Source of the DNA: Pseudoduganella violacea
GTDB taxonomy: Bacteria; Pseudomonadota; Gammaproteobacteria; Burkholderiales; Burkholderiaceae_D
Direction: 5' to 3'
DNA: 64,000 nucleotides
Assembly (NCBI RefSeq): GCF_014191875.1
Contig: NZ_JACHXD010000014.1
Span: 1-64,000 of the forward strand
The notes beneath the pieces were generated by a model. That model saw only the letters and a list, made by a program, of their open reading frames with translations, searched no databases and was not told the DNA's origin. Positions 51,927 through 60,479 of this stretch are shown here, piece by piece (the first letter of the stretch is position 1; each line of letters starts with the position of its first letter). A program made the translations under genes and the position numbers.

Positions 51927-52922
51927 ATGCCCAAAACTTCCCGCAAAACCCGGCCATCGCAGCCTATTCGTGTTGCCGTGATCGCCTTCGACGGCATTAC
52001 GCCTTTCCACGTCGCCGCGCCTTGCGCCGTCTTCGGCACCGTGCCGGAAGGCCAGGCTCCCGTTTTCGACGTGCGCGTGTGCTCGGCGGACGCCATGCCG
52101 CTGCGCACGGCGGCCGGATTTTCCATCGCCACCGAATATGATCTGAGCCTGCTGGAGGCGGCCGACATCGTCATCATGGCCGCCTGGCATGACGACTGCC
52201 GCAGCGCGCCGTCCGTGCTGCTCGATGCCCTGCGCCGCGCGCATCAACGCGGCGCGCGCATCGTCGGCCTGTGCCTGGGTGCCTTCCCGCTGGCCGAAGC
52301 TGGTCTGCTCGATGGCCGCACCGCCACCACCCACTGGGCTTTCGCCGATGGACTTGTGCAGCGCTATCCGAAAGTGAAGGTCGACGCGGAAGTGCTGTAT
52401 GTCGATGATGGCGACGTGCTGACTTCGGCCGGCGTGGCGGCGGGCCTGGATTGCTGCCTGCACCTGCTGCGGCAAGTGGCAGGCGCGGAGCTGGCCAATA
52501 GCGTGGCGCGGCGCCTGCTGGTGGCGCCGCACCGGCAAGGCGGGCAGGCCCAGTTCATCGAAAGGCCGCTGCCCGTATCGAACAGTGAGGGACGGTTCGC
52601 GCAAGTGCTGGACTGGATGGCGGGCCACCTCGGCGACGAACAAAGCATCGACGCCCTGGCCGCGCGCGCCGCCATGAGCCGCCGCAATTTCACGCGCCAC
52701 TTCCGCCAGGTGACAGGCACCTCGGTCAAGCAATGGCTGCTAAGCCAGCGCCTGGCCCAGGCCCAGCGCATGCTCGAAGGCAGCGATGCCGCTATTGAAG
52801 TCGTGGCGCAGGAAGCCGGTTTCGGCACGGCCCTCTCGCTGCGCCAGCATTTTCAGACTTCCCTGCGCACCTCGCCCTCGGCCTACCGCAAGCAGTTTCG
52901 TGCCCAGGGTGCGGCTGGATAA
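51927..52922 (+). CDS. GlxA-like AraC-family regulator with DJ-1/PfpI domain
   Basis: 331 residues. Residues 1-190 form a DJ-1/PfpI-like domain with G-L-C-L-G-A-F, like GlxA proteins. A C-terminal AraC helix-turn-helix pair (about 225-325) is seen in S-R-R-N-F-T-R-H-F and the closing F-Q-T-S-L-R-T-S-P-S-A-Y-R. It binds DNA and probably senses a small molecule. Its divergent neighbour is the isochorismatase-like gene. Confidence 0.9.
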   Translation: MPKTSRKTRPSQPIRVAVIAFDGITPFHVAAPCAVFGTVPEGQAPVFDVRVCSADAMPLRTAAGFSIATEYDLSLLEAADIVIMAAWHDDCRSAPSVLLDALRRAHQRGARIVGLCLGAFPLAEAGLLDGRTATTHWAFADGLVQRYPKVKVDAEVLYVDDGDVLTSAGVAAGLDCCLHLLRQVAGAELANSVARRLLVAPHRQGGQAQFIERPLPVSNSEGRFAQVLDWMAGHLGDEQSIDALAARAAMSRRNFTRHFRQVTGTSVKQWLLSQRLAQAQRMLEGSDAAIEVVAQEAGFGTALSLRQHFQTSLRTSPSAYRKQFRAQGAAG

Positions 52923-52942
52923 AAGCTCAAGCGCGTATTGAG

Positions 52943-53398
52943 TCAATGGATGATGCGCGCAGCGCATTCTCCTTTGGGAAGCATATATGTCCCATAGTTT
53001 CTTCGGATGTTCTTGATTGCATCCGGTGCCGCCGCCGTTGGCTCGATGGTCAGCTGAGCTTTGCCACTGGCCTTCCTAAGGGTTCCCACGCCGGAGTTAC
53101 CCCAGCCGTCATTATCGAAGCGGAAAGCCATATCGCCATTTGCCTGCAGATTCAGCGGAGCCTCGATTTGCAGAACCTGTCCGGAATCCGGCATGGCAAT
53201 GCTGAACGCAATCAAGGGCTTGGCGCCATGGACGAGCTGCACACATACCGACAGGTCGCCGAGCCGCTCTTCAGGCCCATTTCCACGATTGGCATAGATA
53301 GCCTCTTTCAATGAAAACGATTCCTGGGCGGTTTCAGCGGGTACACATGGAGAGAAAAATAGCGAAGCCAAGAAAACGCATGCGAGACGATGTTTCAT
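52943..53398 (-). CDS. exported hypothetical protein
   Basis: 151 residues from ATG 53398. Signal peptide to about residue 20 (HRLACVFLASLFFSPCVPA). The remainder is a single beta-rich domain with a conserved-looking VCVQLVHGAKPLIAF and a Cys near the end (GECAARIIH). No family recognised. The next gene upstream on the same strand is the toxin-antitoxin pair, 22 bases away. Confidence 0.55.
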   Translation of the reverse strand: MKHRLACVFLASLFFSPCVPAETAQESFSLKEAIYANRGNGPEERLGDLSVCVQLVHGAKPLIAFSIAMPDSGQVLQIEAPLNLQANGDMAFRFDNDGWGNSGVGTLRKASGKAQLTIEPTAAAPDAIKNIRRNYGTYMLPKGECAARIIH

Positions 53399-53420
53399 GG
53401 ATTGATATGCCGAGTTGGAA

Positions 53421-53771
53421 TTATCGAGTGGGAGGATTTTCCTGGCTTGTCGTGATTTGATGGCCAGCAACGGCCAAAAGGGCTTTGGGATTGGTGCTGG
53501 CAATTGCCAGCAGAGTACGAGCAGCACCGCTAGGTTGTTTGCGGCCCTGTTCCCAGCCCTGCAAGGTACGCAGCGATACGCCCAAAAGTGTCGCAAACTG
53601 TGATTGAGATAGCCCGGTTTTCTTACGAGCTTCGATAATCGGCGACGAAACCACTTGAACGTGACCGGCCTTCATTTCTCGCACGGACTGTAGCAGCTCA
53701 GCCGCCAAGTCGCGCGAGGACTCATAGACATCCAGTTCGGATTTGCTAAGGGGGCTATTCTTCGAGGGCAC
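53421..53771 (-). CDS. HigA-like antitoxin (HTH, Xre family)
   Basis: 116 residues. The C-terminal half has an Xre-type helix-turn-helix (about 50-95: RKKTGLSQSQFATLLGVSLRT...). The gene overlaps the toxin gene by 17 bases and follows it, which is the HigBA-type order. The N-terminal part should bind the toxin. The protein should repress the pair through the palindrome at 54078-54088. Confidence 0.85.
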   Translation of the reverse strand: MPSKNSPLSKSELDVYESSRDLAAELLQSVREMKAGHVQVVSSPIIEARKKTGLSQSQFATLLGVSLRTLQGWEQGRKQPSGAARTLLAIASTNPKALLAVAGHQITTSQENPPTR

Positions 53772-54066
53772 GACGGATCTCTTTCAACTTATGGCCGGTA
53801 AGGTTGTCTGTCTCCGCCTTCGCGTACAAGGTGAGTAAAATAAGTTCACCTTTTGCTGAGCGTATGTAATAAATAACCCGAACACCGCCGGACTTTCCCG
53901 TGCCTGCTCGACCCCATCGCACTTTGCGAATTCCGCCGGATTCGGGGACAACGTCGCCTGCATCTGGGTGCTCTGCGATATAGGCCGCGAAGGCTCCTCG
54001 CTCCTCTTCGGTCCAGTAATGAGGCCACTGGCGCTGGAACAACAAGGTTTCAACGACTGTGAGCAT
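53755..54066 (-). CDS. HigB/RelE-like mRNA interferase toxin
   Basis: 103 residues from ATG 54066. The C-terminal half carries G-G-I-R-K-V-R-W, K-S-G-G-V-R-V-I-Y-Y and L-T-L-Y-A-K-A-E-T-D-N-L, the conserved strands of the RelE/HigB toxins, which cut mRNA on the ribosome. The start coincides with the predicted transcription start, so the mRNA appears leaderless. An in-frame upstream start at 54156 lies before the promoter and is unlikely. Confidence 0.85.
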   Translation of the reverse strand: MLTVVETLLFQRQWPHYWTEEERGAFAAYIAEHPDAGDVVPESGGIRKVRWGRAGTGKSGGVRVIYYIRSAKGELILLTLYAKAETDNLTGHKLKEIRRALEE

Positions 54067-54071
54067 TGTCG

Positions 54072-54100
54072 AATATACGCCTAAGGCGCATACCTGTCTA
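54072..54100 (-). promoter_or_regulatory. toxin-antitoxin promoter with operator in the spacer
   Basis: On the - strand, TAGACA (54095-54100) and TATATT (54072-54077) are -35 and -10 boxes separated by exactly 17 bases. The spacer contains CGCCTTAGGCG (54078-54088), a palindrome well placed for repression. The transcription start should fall near 54065-54066, at the ATG itself. Confidence 0.65.
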
Positions 54101-54186
54101 GTATGGGTAGCCCTTGCCACTAGCGAAGCGGATAGACGTTGCCAGTACCGGCACAACGTCTATCGCGCTACTGTGTTTTCCCCAAT

Positions 54187-55374
54187 TCAGATCGCGTCGA
54201 GCGCCTGGCGCAGATCCTGGCGCAGGTCTTCCACGTCTTCGATGCCGACCGAGAGGCGGATCAGACCGTCGCCGATGCCCAGTTCGGCGCGCTGGGCTGG
54301 CGGGATGGTGGCGTGCGTCATCAACGCCGGATGCTCGATCAGGCTTTCCACGCCACCCAGGCTTTCGGCCAGAGCGAAGACTTCGCAGCGTTCCAGGAAG
54401 CGGCGCGAGCCGGCCAGATCGGTCTTCAGGTCGATCGAGATGATGCCGCCAAAGCCGTCCATCTGGCGCTTGGCCAGCTCGTGCTGGGGATGCGAGGCCA
54501 GGCCCGGATAGTAGACCTTGCGCACTTCGGGCTGCTGCTCCAGCCACTGCGCCAGGTCGAGCGCGCTGCGGCAGTGGCGTTCCATGCGGATCGCCAGCGT
54601 CTTCACGCCGCGCAGGGCGAGGAAGCTGTCGAACGGGCTGGCGATGGCGCCCACGGAATTCTGCAGGAAGGCCAGTTGCTCGCGCCATTTGGCCTGGCGT
54701 TCCTCGCCGCCCACCACGGCGATGCCGCCGATGATGTCGGAGTGGCCGTTCAGGTATTTGGTGGCCGAGTGCACCACGATGTCGAAGCCGTGTTCCAGCG
54801 GGCGCTGCACCAGCGGGCTGGCGAAGGTATTGTCGGCGATGGCGATGATGCCGCGCTCGCGGCAGATTTGGGCAATGGCTTTCAGGTCGGCCAGTTTCAG
54901 CATCGGATTGGTCGGCGTCTCGACCCACACCATGCGCGTTTCGGGACGCAGGGCGGCCAGCAGGTTTTCCGGCTTGGTCAGGTCGACATAGCTGAACTCG
55001 TGGCCGGCGCTGCGGCGGCGCACGCGCTCGAACAGGCGGTAGCTGCCGCCATACATATCGTCGCCGGCGATGATGTGGGAGCCAGCGTCGGCGATTTCCA
55101 GCACGGTCGCGATGGCGGCCAAGCCGGAGGCGAAGGCGAAGCCTTGCGCGCCACCCTCCAGGTCGGCTACGCAGCGCTCCAGCGCCCAGCGCGTCGGGTT
55201 ATGCGAGCGGCCGTAGTCCAGGCCTTTGTGCACGCCCGGACTCTCCTGCACGAAGGTCGAGGTGGCGTAGATCGGCGGCATGATGGCGCCGGTCGACGGG
55301 TCGGGCGACTGGCCGGCGTGGATCACGCGCGTGGCCAGGTGAGATTTGAATTTGCGGTCGTTTGCTTGGCTCAA
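54187..55374 (-). CDS. cystathionine gamma-synthase/lyase-family PLP enzyme
   Basis: 395 residues. The pyridoxal lysine lies in H-S-A-T-K-Y-L-N-G-H-S-D, and the N-terminus has the family segment DYGRSHNPTRWALE. Such enzymes either make cystathionine from acylhomoserine and cysteine or cleave it to cysteine. The operon with cystathionine beta-synthase favours a gamma-lyase role (reverse transsulfuration, methionine to cysteine). It starts at TTG 55374, which overlaps the beta-synthase stop (TTGA), with AGGA upstream. Confidence 0.9.
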   Translation of the reverse strand: MSQANDRKFKSHLATRVIHAGQSPDPSTGAIMPPIYATSTFVQESPGVHKGLDYGRSHNPTRWALERCVADLEGGAQGFAFASGLAAIATVLEIADAGSHIIAGDDMYGGSYRLFERVRRRSAGHEFSYVDLTKPENLLAALRPETRMVWVETPTNPMLKLADLKAIAQICRERGIIAIADNTFASPLVQRPLEHGFDIVVHSATKYLNGHSDIIGGIAVVGGEERQAKWREQLAFLQNSVGAIASPFDSFLALRGVKTLAIRMERHCRSALDLAQWLEQQPEVRKVYYPGLASHPQHELAKRQMDGFGGIISIDLKTDLAGSRRFLERCEVFALAESLGGVESLIEHPALMTHATIPPAQRAELGIGDGLIRLSVGIEDVEDLRQDLRQALDAI

Positions 55375-56747
55375 GATATGGTCCTGCGAAGATGGTTGAG
55401 AAGGTCGAAGCGCGTAATCAGACCATAGAAGTGCTGGCTGTCGGCCACCACTGCGGTCAGGCCGCGGTCGAGCGTGCTGCGCAGCGCTTGCAGGCTGGCG
55501 TTCGGCTGCAGCGTTTCCAGGCGGGCCGTCATGGTGGCGCCGACCGGGCTGGTGAACTGCTCGGCCTGATTGTCGACCTTCAGAAGGATATCCGATTCGT
55601 CGATGATGCCCACCAGCTTGCCGTTATCGAGCACCGGCAGCTGGGCCAGGTCGGCGGCGCGCATGCGGTTGAAGGCGATCAGCAAGGTATCGGACGGCGA
55701 CACGCTGACCACTTCGCCCTCGTCGAAGCGGCGGCCGATCAGGTCGCGCAGATCGCCCGTGCGCGGGCGTTGAATCAAGCCCTGGTCCACCATCCAGCCA
55801 TCGTTGTAGACCTTGGACAGGTAGCGCGTGCCAGTGTCGCAGACGAAGGTCACGACTTTCTTCGGCGAGGTCTGTTCGCGGCAGTATTTCAGCGCGGCCG
55901 CCAGCAGGGTGCCGGTGGACGAGCCGGCCAGGATGCCTTCGGCGCGCAGCAGCTGGCGCGCGCTGTCGAAACTTTCCTGGTCGGTGATGGTGTAAGCCTT
56001 TTTCACGCCGCTCAGGTCGGCAATCGAGGGAATGAAGTCCTCGCCGATGCCTTCCACGGCCCAGGAGCCGCTGGTGTCGGACAGGTGGCCGGTTTCCACG
56101 TATTCGGCCAGGATCGAGCCTTTCGGATCGGCCAGCACGAAGTCGAGGCCGGGCTGCACCTTCTTGAAGAAGTTGCTGAGGCCGGTCAGCGTGCCAGAGG
56201 AGCCGACGCCCACCACGATGGCGTCGATCTCATGCCCGGTCTGTTCCCAGATTTCCGGGCCGGTGCTGGTTTCATGCGCCAGTGGATTGGCCGGGTTGTT
56301 GAACTGGTCGGCAAAGAAGGCGCCCGGAGTTTCGCGCGCCAGGCGGGCGGCGTAATCCTGGTAATACTCGGGATGGCCCTTGCCGACGTCGGAGCGCGTG
56401 GTGTGGATGATGGCGCCCAGCGCTTTCAGGTGCAGGATTTTTTCGGTGGCCATCTTGTCCGGCACCACGAGTTCCACGCGGTAACCTTTGATGCGGCCCA
56501 CCAGGGCCAAGCCGAGGCCGGTATTGCCGGCCGTTGCTTCGATGATGGTGCCGCCCGGTTTCAGACGGCCGTCGCGTTCGGCCGCTTCGATGATGGAAAG
56601 GCCGATGCGGTCCTTGATCGAGCCGCCGGGGTTCTGGGATTCGAGTTTGAGGAAGAGCCGGCAGGGGCCGGTATCCAGCTGCGTGACCTCGACGAGAGGC
56701 GTGTTGCCGATCAAGCTGTACAGTGCGGCCTGCTGTTTGCGTTGCAT
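55371..56747 (-). CDS. cystathionine beta-synthase
   Basis: 458 residues from ATG 56747 behind AAGGAG. The N-terminal PLP domain (1-330) has N-P-G-G-S-I-K-D-R with the Schiff-base Lys, T-A-G-N-T-G and G-V-G-S-S-G-T-L-T-G. Two CBS domains follow (about 345-455). The enzyme joins serine and homocysteine to cystathionine. The CBS tandem may bind S-adenosylmethionine or nucleotides. No haem-binding N-terminal extension is seen. Forms an operon with the next enzyme. Confidence 0.93.
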   Translation of the reverse strand: MQRKQQAALYSLIGNTPLVEVTQLDTGPCRLFLKLESQNPGGSIKDRIGLSIIEAAERDGRLKPGGTIIEATAGNTGLGLALVGRIKGYRVELVVPDKMATEKILHLKALGAIIHTTRSDVGKGHPEYYQDYAARLARETPGAFFADQFNNPANPLAHETSTGPEIWEQTGHEIDAIVVGVGSSGTLTGLSNFFKKVQPGLDFVLADPKGSILAEYVETGHLSDTSGSWAVEGIGEDFIPSIADLSGVKKAYTITDQESFDSARQLLRAEGILAGSSTGTLLAAALKYCREQTSPKKVVTFVCDTGTRYLSKVYNDGWMVDQGLIQRPRTGDLRDLIGRRFDEGEVVSVSPSDTLLIAFNRMRAADLAQLPVLDNGKLVGIIDESDILLKVDNQAEQFTSPVGATMTARLETLQPNASLQALRSTLDRGLTAVVADSQHFYGLITRFDLLNHLRRTIS

Positions 56748-56933
56748 GCTGTCTCCTTGCGTCAAGCTGGCGCGGCGGATTGTGTCCGCCATAGCCGTGA
56801 AAAGCGCGCATCTTAGGCGCGCCCGCCGTTCAGTGGGAAGGAATCATTTCGCCTATCGTTATGCAAAATCTGATGTCTGCCTAACAAGTATGCGCTGATT
56901 TTCCTGCTTGTGCACGGGAGCGTGTGGCTCGCA

Positions 56934-57401
56934 TTACGCTAGCGGCAACAGGATGTCGTAGGCATTGGCGGCGCGCTGCGCCTCGTCCACCGTGGGGATG
57001 AAGCGGCTGTCGTAGCGTTCTAGGCGCGGCGCTTCCCGGTCGAGCTGGAGGCCGGAGTCTTCCAGCGCGCGAAACGCCGCCAGATAGCTGGCCTGCACGG
57101 CCGTCATCGGCCCGATATGGGTAAAGATGGCATAGCGCCGCGCCGGGATGCGCAGTGCGAGCATGCCGGCGGGTAGGGCGTTCAGGTCGTCGAGCTGGGC
57201 GGCAATACATTCGAGCATGATGCCGCCATGCTGCTGTAGGCTGACCCCATAGCGCAGGCGGCGTTCGCCGCCCAGTTCGGCTTCGCGGCGCAGGAAGTCG
57301 CCCCAGAGCCTGGGCATTTCCGCGCTGAGCATGGGGAAGGGACCAGCAAACGCCAGGCCGGCCAGCTTGAATTCGGGTAGTTCCGCGATCTCGACGCTCA
57401 T
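56934..57401 (-). CDS. GyrI-like small-molecule-binding protein
   Basis: 155 residues from ATG 57401 behind GGAGG. It matches the GyrI-like/AraC-effector-binding fold, with the segments F-A-G-P-F-P-M and A-R-R-Y-A-I-F-T-H-I-G-P. Such proteins bind drug-like ligands or act as DNA-gyrase inhibitors. Stand-alone copies lack a DNA-binding domain. It is divergent from the thymidine kinase. Confidence 0.8.
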   Translation of the reverse strand: MSVEIAELPEFKLAGLAFAGPFPMLSAEMPRLWGDFLRREAELGGERRLRYGVSLQQHGGIMLECIAAQLDDLNALPAGMLALRIPARRYAIFTHIGPMTAVQASYLAAFRALEDSGLQLDREAPRLERYDSRFIPTVDEAQRAANAYDILLPLA

Positions 57402-57512
57402 CTGTCCACCTCCGTTCGCAATGCTTTTTGGCCTATACCGTTCATACCGTTTTATAATCGCATACCGCCGGATTGGCTGGCGGACAATAAGCCCCATTCA
57501 CAAGAGGCAGCT

Positions 57513-58064
57513 GTGGCAAAACTTTACTTCCGTTATTCCGCAATGAACGCGGGCAAATCGACCGCCATGCTCCAGGTCGCGCACAACTATGAAGAGCAGG
57601 GCCAGCAAGTGCGCCTGTTCACGGCCGCCATCGACGACCGCTACGGCGTCGGCAAGGTCACGTCCCGCCTGGGACCGCAGCGCGATGTGGAAACCTTCGG
57701 TCCCGACACCAATTTCCTCACCGAGATCGACAAGGTCGCCTGCGTGCTGGTGGACGAGGCGCAATTCCTCAGCACCGAGCAGGTGGTGCAGCTGCACCAG
57801 TTGGCCCAGATCAAGGGTGTGCCCGTGATCTGCTACGGCCTGCGCACCGACTTCCGCGGCATGCCTTTCCCCGGCTCGGCCTACCTGCTGGCCCTGGCCG
57901 ACGATATCGAAGAACTCAAAAATATCTGCACCTGCGGCAAGAAGGCGACCATGAATATCCGCGTCGACGACAGCGGCAAGCGCATCCGCGACGGCGAGCA
58001 GATCAGCATCGGCGGCAACGAAAGCTATCGCCAGGCCTGCGGCCGCTGCTTCTACCAAGGTTGA
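57513..58064 (+). CDS. tdk: thymidine kinase
   Basis: 183 residues starting at GTG 57513 behind GAGG. P-loop M-N-A-G-K-S-T, D-E-A-Q-F, the thymidine-binding loop and a zinc ribbon with C-T-C-G near residue 143 and A-C-G-R-C-F near the end. The family phosphorylates thymidine with ATP for salvage. Length and motifs are complete. Confidence 0.95.
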   Translation: MAKLYFRYSAMNAGKSTAMLQVAHNYEEQGQQVRLFTAAIDDRYGVGKVTSRLGPQRDVETFGPDTNFLTEIDKVACVLVDEAQFLSTEQVVQLHQLAQIKGVPVICYGLRTDFRGMPFPGSAYLLALADDIEELKNICTCGKKATMNIRVDDSGKRIRDGEQISIGGNESYRQACGRCFYQG

Positions 58065-58158
58065 TAGCGGGCTGGCAGTGATGATGTGACAGTCCGCGTA
58101 TTTTCTGCGCTGGCAACCGGGTATAGTCGTTTCATTAAATACTACGACCGTGGCCGCT

Positions 58159-58989
58159 ATGAAAACATCGCTCTTGCTGCTGGCATGCCTTGCAGTGCCG
58201 CTCTTCGCGAATGCCGCCCCCGTCATCCAGCCCGAGATGCTGACGGCTGCTCAGGTGCGCCGCGATGGCAGCCATGATGAGGCGCTGCGTATCGTGAAGC
58301 AGCAGTTTGAGCGGATCGCTACCGGCGCCAAAGACACGCGCCAGGACTATTTCATCACCATGTTCGAGTGGGGGCTGCTGGTGGAAGAGCATGTTGCGGC
58401 GCGCACGGCAATGATCAGCGAGCGCGATGAGCAAGTGCGCCGCTTGCTTGAAGGCGATTCGATCTTTTGCACCGATGGCTTCATGCCGATTTCCCGCTTT
58501 CACGTCATCGTCGACATGAATCAGTTTTTGCAGGATAGCCGAGCCACTTACCGTCTGGTGACGCAGCTTCTGGCGCACAATCCCGCCCTCGTGCGCCACG
58601 AGATCCACCGCGCCCTGCCTGCCATTGTGGAGGCTGGCGATTATGCCCTGGCAATTCAATACATCAAAAATCCGCTCGATAGCCTGCTTGATTTGAACCG
58701 TCTGGCACGCGATCTGCCGATATATCCGCCACACGGGAATGCGCCGCGCCTGGCGGCGGAGCTGACAGGATTCATGGGTAATGTCATCCTGCGGCGCAAG
58801 GCGTTGACGGGGCTGGGAAGGGATGCCGAGGCGGAACAGTTGCGCGCCGCCGCCTTGAAGGGCATTCATTCCCCCGAGCTACGCGCGCTGGCAAGCGGCG
58901 AACTCGCCGAGCCGGGCAGCATAACCAGGCTGGTCACTGAGCATCAAATGCGGCAGAGAATGGCGCCGCTCTCTACGGCTGAGCCGTAA
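58159..58989 (+). CDS. exported hypothetical protein
   Basis: 276 residues from ATG 58159. Signal peptide (about 1-20, KTSLLLLACLAVPLFANA). The rest is alpha-helical, like TPR- or HEAT-type solenoids, but no repeats are clear. Its 3' end overlaps the convergent AT-rich gene by 111 bases. No family recognised. Confidence 0.6.
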   Translation: MKTSLLLLACLAVPLFANAAPVIQPEMLTAAQVRRDGSHDEALRIVKQQFERIATGAKDTRQDYFITMFEWGLLVEEHVAARTAMISERDEQVRRLLEGDSIFCTDGFMPISRFHVIVDMNQFLQDSRATYRLVTQLLAHNPALVRHEIHRALPAIVEAGDYALAIQYIKNPLDSLLDLNRLARDLPIYPPHGNAPRLAAELTGFMGNVILRRKALTGLGRDAEAEQLRAAALKGIHSPELRALASGELAEPGSITRLVTEHQMRQRMAPLSTAEP

Positions 58990-59541
58990 ATTATAGCCCC
59001 ATATTTTTCTCGAGTTGTTCCTGGTATGTGAAGTCATGCTTTTTTCATAGATGAGTTCTCTATGGATGGGATTGTCTATGGTTTGACACAATGCACGTAA
59101 AGTTTCTGCGATCTCTTCTGCTTCCTTATTCTTTATTCCACGCCCAAAATAAATGACAGTTTTTTCTTTAGTTGTTATTTTTAATCGCCCACGGCCGAAG
59201 GAGAAAAATTCTAGCCTCCATGAGTTTGACAGGTAGGCAGGTGAAGGATTGACTTCAATAAGCGAGATGTCATTGAGTGTTATGCTATTTTCCTTTTTTT
59301 GAAGTGTTCTAAATGAAATCTTTAGTTCTTCCTGGCGAAACGAAAGGATTAAGGAAATCATTAAAAGCAACATTGTTGCTGTCAGGAAAATTAAAGAAGG
59401 CAGGGGCGTGTCATCCTTGGTCTGCTTAATAATTAGAATTATGGTGAATGATAAGACGAATGCTCGAACAAGTAGTGATATGAAATCTTTTTCGGGATGA
59501 ACAAGAAAAACGATGTATTGTGAGTTGTTTATGGTTTTCAT
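58879..59541 (-). CDS. AT-rich membrane protein
   Basis: 220 residues, beginning MKTINNSQYIVF at ATG 59541. Two hydrophobic segments (about 20-40 and 48-66) precede a soluble domain that resembles a PH-like fold (WRLEFFSFGRGRLKITTKEKTVIYFG). The AT content is much higher than that of the neighbours, which suggests recent transfer. The last third reads through the opposite strand of the convergent gene and returns to GC-rich composition, so the true stop may have been lost and the frame extended. Confidence 0.55.
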   Translation of the reverse strand: MKTINNSQYIVFLVHPEKDFISLLVRAFVLSFTIILIIKQTKDDTPLPSLIFLTATMLLLMISLILSFRQEELKISFRTLQKKENSITLNDISLIEVNPSPAYLSNSWRLEFFSFGRGRLKITTKEKTVIYFGRGIKNKEAEEIAETLRALCQTIDNPIHRELIYEKSMTSHTRNNSRKIWGYNLRLSRRERRHSLPHLMLSDQPGYAARLGEFAACQRA

Positions 59542-60040
59542 TTTTTGCTCAACCGTTGAGCGCGCATATTAAATTCACTGTCAACATCGATTGATGCGGT
59601 AAGCACTATTCAAAAAATTACTGTAACGCTCCACTTACTTCAGAAGTCTGTTTGTGCTATCCCTGCGTTGGTTGTTCCAACTACAGCACTTCCACTACGG
59701 CCGGCGTACACACTTATGTAGCATCTGCGCTTGCGTCAACGATAGCAGATATGTCCCTCTGCAGCCCAGTCATACTCCCCCATCAGCCCAATCCCAACCA
59801 GCATACCCCTGAACTTCATACTCCCATCATCCGATGGCAAGGTTGGTTCGCTGTCGGGATAGGCTAGCTTAACCGAAGTTGGGCACCAGCCGCGATCTGG
59901 CCTTCCTTATCTCTGTGAGGATATTAGCGATGAGTGTGATTGCGTAAATATCAAAACATATTTCTGTACTTTCATTATTTTCGCAAAGAAAAATACTATT
60001 TCCAATAGTTAATATATCCTTTGCGTTTTCTTGATATACC

Positions 60041-60066
60041 GTAGAAATACTGCAGTAGAAATACTG
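60041..60066 (+). repeat. 12-bp direct repeat in the RiPP upstream region
   Basis: GTAGAAATACTG occurs at 60041-60052 and 60055-60066 with a two-base spacer, with TACTGCAGTA as a palindrome across the junction. The 14-base period is off the helix turn. It is a candidate binding site of an activator or a degraded iteron. Confidence 0.45.
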
Positions 60067-60189
60067 TATACCCGGGCTTATGACATTTTGATGACACTAT
60101 CAGGACATTATCGTGAAATCGGACTCGTATGATTCACACATCGTTTCGCAGCACTGATTAGAAAGGTGAATTGAGAGGCGATATGGGAG

Positions 60190-60205
60190 TTGCCAAATTT
60201 GGCAA
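60190..60205. promoter_or_regulatory. perfect 16-bp palindrome before the precursor gene
   Basis: TTGCCAAATTTGGCAA is a perfect 16-bp palindrome, 45 bases upstream of the precursor start codon. The position and symmetry suit a dimeric repressor or activator. No regulator gene is adjacent. Confidence 0.55.
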
Positions 60206-60249
60206 ATCTAAATTCAACGGGAATTAACCCGATTCACAGGAGAATTAAA

Positions 60250-60417
60250 ATGGAACAAATCAAAAAAGCCACCGATAAAAACGTCGAACAAGCCGAGCGC
60301 ATTCTGGGCCGTCAAATGGCCGTGGAACTGAGCCTGGAGGAAATCGAGGAAGTGGCAGGCGGCCAGCGCCCACGCTGCACCTGCAGCAATGGCGTGCCTG
60401 ACGCTTGCGACGCCTGA
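60250..60417 (+). CDS. RiPP precursor peptide with double-glycine leader
   Basis: 55 residues from ATG 60250 behind GGAG. The leader (1-38) ends in ELSLEEIEEVAGG with the classic pattern relative to the cut: Leu at -12, Ser at -11, Glu at -8, Ile at -7, Val at -4, Gly-Gly at -2/-1. Cleavage after Gly38 would release the 17-residue core QRPRCTCSNGVPDACDA with three Cys, one Thr, one Ser and two Asp. The next genes encode an ATP-grasp ligase, an HlyD adaptor and a C39-type ABC transporter, so this is the substrate of the cluster. Thr/Ser and Asp side chains would suit ester formation as in graspetides, but cores of known graspetide groups differ and the Cys residues may have another fate. Confidence 0.88.
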   Translation: MEQIKKATDKNVEQAERILGRQMAVELSLEEIEEVAGGQRPRCTCSNGVPDACDA

Positions 60418-60479
60418 TTCAGCCAAACGTGCGAGGGGAAGCCTGGCTTCCCCTCCACCTATTTCGACCGGAGAACAGC

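Larger units (their letters stand above)
59542..60249. other. gene-poor AT-rich region upstream of the peptide cluster
   Basis: About 700 bases with no convincing protein gene. A 71-residue frame at 59652-59867 begins at GTG without a ribosome-binding site and looks random. The last 250 bases hold a tandem repeat at 60041-60066 and a palindrome at 60190-60205, most likely the control region of the peptide cluster. A 14-residue frame at 60183-60227 overlaps the palindrome. Confidence 0.6.

Noticed and set aside
55374..55402. An upstream ATG for the cystathionine enzyme
   Set aside because: No in-frame ATG lies just upstream. TTG with AGGA and a TTGA overlap is the better start.
59652..59867. 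71-codon frame in the gene-poor region
   Set aside because: GTG start without a ribosome-binding site, odd composition and no neighbour relation; looks random.
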